Below are positions 14,177-15,925 of a DNA stretch of 15,925 nt, one piece after another. The stretch covers positions 1-15,925 of the forward strand of contig JAFYAB010000124.1 in NCBI GenBank assembly GCA_017540945.1, in the 5' to 3' direction. The translations under genes and the position numbers were made by a program. The notes beneath the pieces are model-generated. The model made no database searches, was not told the origin of the DNA, and saw nothing but the letters and a program-made list of their open reading frames with translations. How positions within the stretch are numbered: the stretch's first letter is position 1; every line of letters starts with the position of its first letter. This DNA is from Oscillospiraceae bacterium (GTDB lineage: Bacteria; Bacillota_A; Clostridia; Oscillospirales; Oscillospiraceae).

Positions 14177-15427
14177 ATGGAACACACGATTGAGAAGGCG
14201 ATCCTGTGCGGATTAAACGCCGACTGCTTCAAAAAGGAGGAACAGGCCACCGAACAGAGCCTGGATGAGCTGGAGGCCCTGTTGGAGACCGCCGGCGGCC
14301 TCTGCGTCACCAAGCTCCTGCAAAACCGTCATGCGCCCGATCCCCACAGCTTTATCGGCGAAGGAAAGGCCGAAGAGCTCCGGGAGCTCTGCGAGAACCA
14401 CGAGGCAGGGATGGTAATCTTTGACAATGATCTCTCTCCCAGCCAGATCCGTGCTCTGGAGGAGATCACCGGCGTTACGGTGCTGGACCGCTCCGCCCTG
14501 ATTCTGGACATCTTCGCCCAGCGGGCACGGACTGCCGAGGGCCGTCTCCAGGTGGAGCTGGCCCAGTACAAGTATCTGCTTCCCAAGCTCTCGGGCATGG
14601 GAAAGTCCATGTCCCGGCTCGGCGGCGGCATCGGCACCCGGGGCCCCGGTGAGACCAAGCTGGAAACGGACCGGCGCCATATCCGGGCCAGGATCGACCG
14701 GCTGGAGGAGGAGCTGGAGCAGGTGCGCAAGCTCCGGGCTGTGGAGCGCCGCCGTCGCCAGAAGAACGAGATCCCTGTGGTTGCCCTTGTGGGTTACACC
14801 AACACCGGAAAATCCACTTTGCTGAACCGGCTCACCGGCGCGGATATCCCCGCCAACGACCGGCTCTTCGACACGCTGGATACCACCACCCGGCAGCTGG
14901 CGGTCAGCGATCGGCTGACGGTGCTGCTCTCCGACACCGTGGGCTTCATTGCCAAGCTGCCCCATCATCTGGTGGACGCCTTCCGGGCCACCCTGGAGGA
15001 ATTGCAGTATGCCGACCTGCTGATTCATGTGATTGACGCGGCGGACCCCGACAGGGAATCCCACATCCAGGTGGTAGAAAAGCTGATTTCCCAGCTGGCG
15101 GCGCCGGAGACTCCGGTGATCCGCTGCTATAACAAGTCGGATTTGGTCCGGCCGGAAGATTTGCCTGTGGGAATGAACAACATTGCCATCTCCGCAAAAA
15201 CCGGTCAGGGGATGGAATCCCTGTTTGCGATCATCGAGCGGGAGCTCTGCAAGGGGCATCGCAAGGCTGTCTTCCTGTTGCCCTATTCTATGGGCGGCAT
15301 GGTGGAGACCCTGCACGAAAAAGCCCAGGTCCTCCGGGTGGAATACACCGCCGAGGGCATCGAGATCGAGGCTGTCTGCGACGAAACGATCTGCGGCCGC
15401 CTGGCCCAATATGAGATCAACTCATAG
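14177..15427 (+). CDS. hflX: GTPase HflX
   Basis: 416 aa from ATG 14177, chosen because GGAG lies 6 nt upstream; a TTG at 14165 would overlap the Shine-Dalgarno site. HflX is a ribosome-associated GTPase that splits or rescues stalled 70S ribosomes, for example under heat or antibiotic stress. The N-terminal HflX domain shows SFIGEGKAEEL near 58-68 and the glycine-rich GGGIGTRGPGETKLETDRR near 149-167, followed by a coiled-coil stretch to about 196. GTPase motifs: G1 GYTNTGKS (206-213), G3 DTVGF (253-257), G4 NKSD (319-322), G5 SAKTG (339-343). It begins 24 nt after the rpmE terminator with no clear promoter between. Its TAG stop codon is the first bases of a palindromic repeat. Confidence 0.96.
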   Translation: MEHTIEKAILCGLNADCFKKEEQATEQSLDELEALLETAGGLCVTKLLQNRHAPDPHSFIGEGKAEELRELCENHEAGMVIFDNDLSPSQIRALEEITGVTVLDRSALILDIFAQRARTAEGRLQVELAQYKYLLPKLSGMGKSMSRLGGGIGTRGPGETKLETDRRHIRARIDRLEEELEQVRKLRAVERRRRQKNEIPVVALVGYTNTGKSTLLNRLTGADIPANDRLFDTLDTTTRQLAVSDRLTVLLSDTVGFIAKLPHHLVDAFRATLEELQYADLLIHVIDAADPDRESHIQVVEKLISQLAAPETPVIRCYNKSDLVRPEDLPVGMNNIAISAKTGQGMESLFAIIERELCKGHRKAVFLLPYSMGGMVETLHEKAQVLRVEYTAEGIEIEAVCDETICGRLAQYEINS

Positions 15428-15478
15428 GGGCACGCATAGGGCGCCTGCCCCGTAGGGGCCGACGCCCACATCGGCCCT
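15425..15478 (+). repeat. Palindromic repeat pair at the hflX stop codon
   Basis: TAGGGGCACGC opens the element. GGGGCA (15427-15432) pairs with TGCCCC (15446-15451). A second unit, GTAGGGGCCGA at 15452-15462, pairs through GGGCCGA (15456-15462) with TCGGCCC (15471-15477). The second unit is the uninterrupted form of the insertion at 12573-12620 in tmcAL. The TAG at 15425-15427 ends hflX. The hairpins could also help terminate or stabilise the hflX transcript. Confidence 0.8.
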
Positions 15479-15506
15479 CCCATTCGATCAAAAATGAGGT
15501 AAGCTA

Positions 15507-15925
15507 ATGGAAGCATACAAGGTGCCAAGCCGGGATTCAGAGAGCGAATTTGTCGAGAAAAAATCCCGCTTCATCGGCCAGATCTGGGGAACGGATTCCG
15601 AAGAGGAGGCTCTGGAACGCATCAAAGCCATGCGCCAGCAGCACTGGGACGCCACCCACAATGTCTGGGCCTATATCATTCACGGCGGCCCCACCCGCTA
15701 TACCGACGACGGCGAGCCCCAGGGCACCGCTGGCATGCCGGTTTTGGAGGTCCTGCGGGGCGCCGGTGTGGAAAACGTCTGCTGTGTGGTGACCAGGTAT
15801 TTCGGCGGCACCCTCCTGGGCACCGGCGGCCTGGTCCGGGCCTACGGCAAAGCCGCCCGGGATGCCCTCAATGAGGCCGGGATCTCCCTGAAACAGCTCT
15901 GGAAAAAACTGGACCTGATCCTGCC
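15507..15925 (+). CDS. YigZ/IMPACT-family protein, 3' end cut by the window
   Basis: The open frame runs from ATG 15507 for 139 codons to the window edge without a stop. GAGGT lies 6 nt before the ATG. Hallmarks of the YigZ (UPF0029/IMPACT N-terminal) family are present: KKSRFIG near 19-25, the DGEPQGTAGMPVLEVL block at 73-88 and VTRYFGGTLLGTGGLVRAYG at 99-118. Family members are about 200-215 aa, so roughly the C-terminal third, including the second ferredoxin-like domain, lies outside. The biochemical role is not settled; a link to translation or ribosome function is suggested by eukaryotic IMPACT. It follows hflX after the palindromic repeats. Confidence 0.93.
   Translation, partial: MEAYKVPSRDSESEFVEKKSRFIGQIWGTDSEEEALERIKAMRQQHWDATHNVWAYIIHGGPTRYTDDGEPQGTAGMPVLEVLRGAGVENVCCVVTRYFGGTLLGTGGLVRAYGKAARDALNEAGISLKQLWKKLDLIL

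Noticed and set aside
14213..15409. 398-codon minus-strand frame opposite hflX
   Set aside because: It is entirely inside hflX, which carries all GTPase motifs; the antisense product has no domain features.

Overview
This window reads as a chromosomal segment of a Gram-positive anaerobe in the Clostridia, most likely an Oscillospiraceae-type gut bacterium. The support is the gene set (TsaE/TsaB, Upp, AckA, TmcAL, zinc-type L31, HflX, a YigZ-family protein), SigA-type promoters, strong GGAGG ribosome binding sites, fairly GC-rich coding DNA, and SLH triplets with repeated CTREQVVTFLW-like motifs. The taxon is inferred from protein character, not from a search. Thirteen protein genes are supported. 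No rRNA, tRNA, CRISPR array, prophage or transposase gene is visible.

Layout. Positions 1-266 hold a palindromic repeat and a terminator. From 8377 down to 267 six minus-strand genes lie head to tail: tsaE, tsaB, upp, a cation/proton antiporter, and two tandem paralogues that join an exported CotH-type kinase fold to three S-layer homology domains. Spacing is from a 20-nt overlap to 82 nt, so one long transcript is plausible. From 8494 two plus-strand genes follow: a free methionine-(R)-sulfoxide reductase and an unrecognised membrane protein. They end at a hairpin shared with the converging ackA. A repeat-rich spacer separates ackA from divergent tmcAL. After that come rpmE with its own promoter, leader and terminator, then hflX, then a YigZ-family gene cut by the window end.

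Two structures stand out. First, tsaE and the sulfoxide reductase gene diverge from one 50-bp near-perfect palindrome (8412-8461) that carries two back-to-back promoters, each with TTGCAT, a 17-nt spacer and an extended -10 box. Second, small palindromic repeats starting GTAGGG or TAGGGG have entered genes. tmcAL has two in-frame insertions, one of them five consecutive perfect hairpins, plus a third copy that supplies its stop codon. hflX also ends in such a repeat. The three GTAGGG copies in tmcAL are read in three different frames, and removing the internal ones brings the protein back to about normal family length.

Most genes are core housekeeping: tRNA t6A and ac4C modification, uracil salvage, acetate/ATP metabolism, ribosome assembly and rescue, oxidative repair. 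The surface-directed CotH-SLH pair and the unrecognised membrane protein are the accessory parts. I did not find a clear new multi-gene system.
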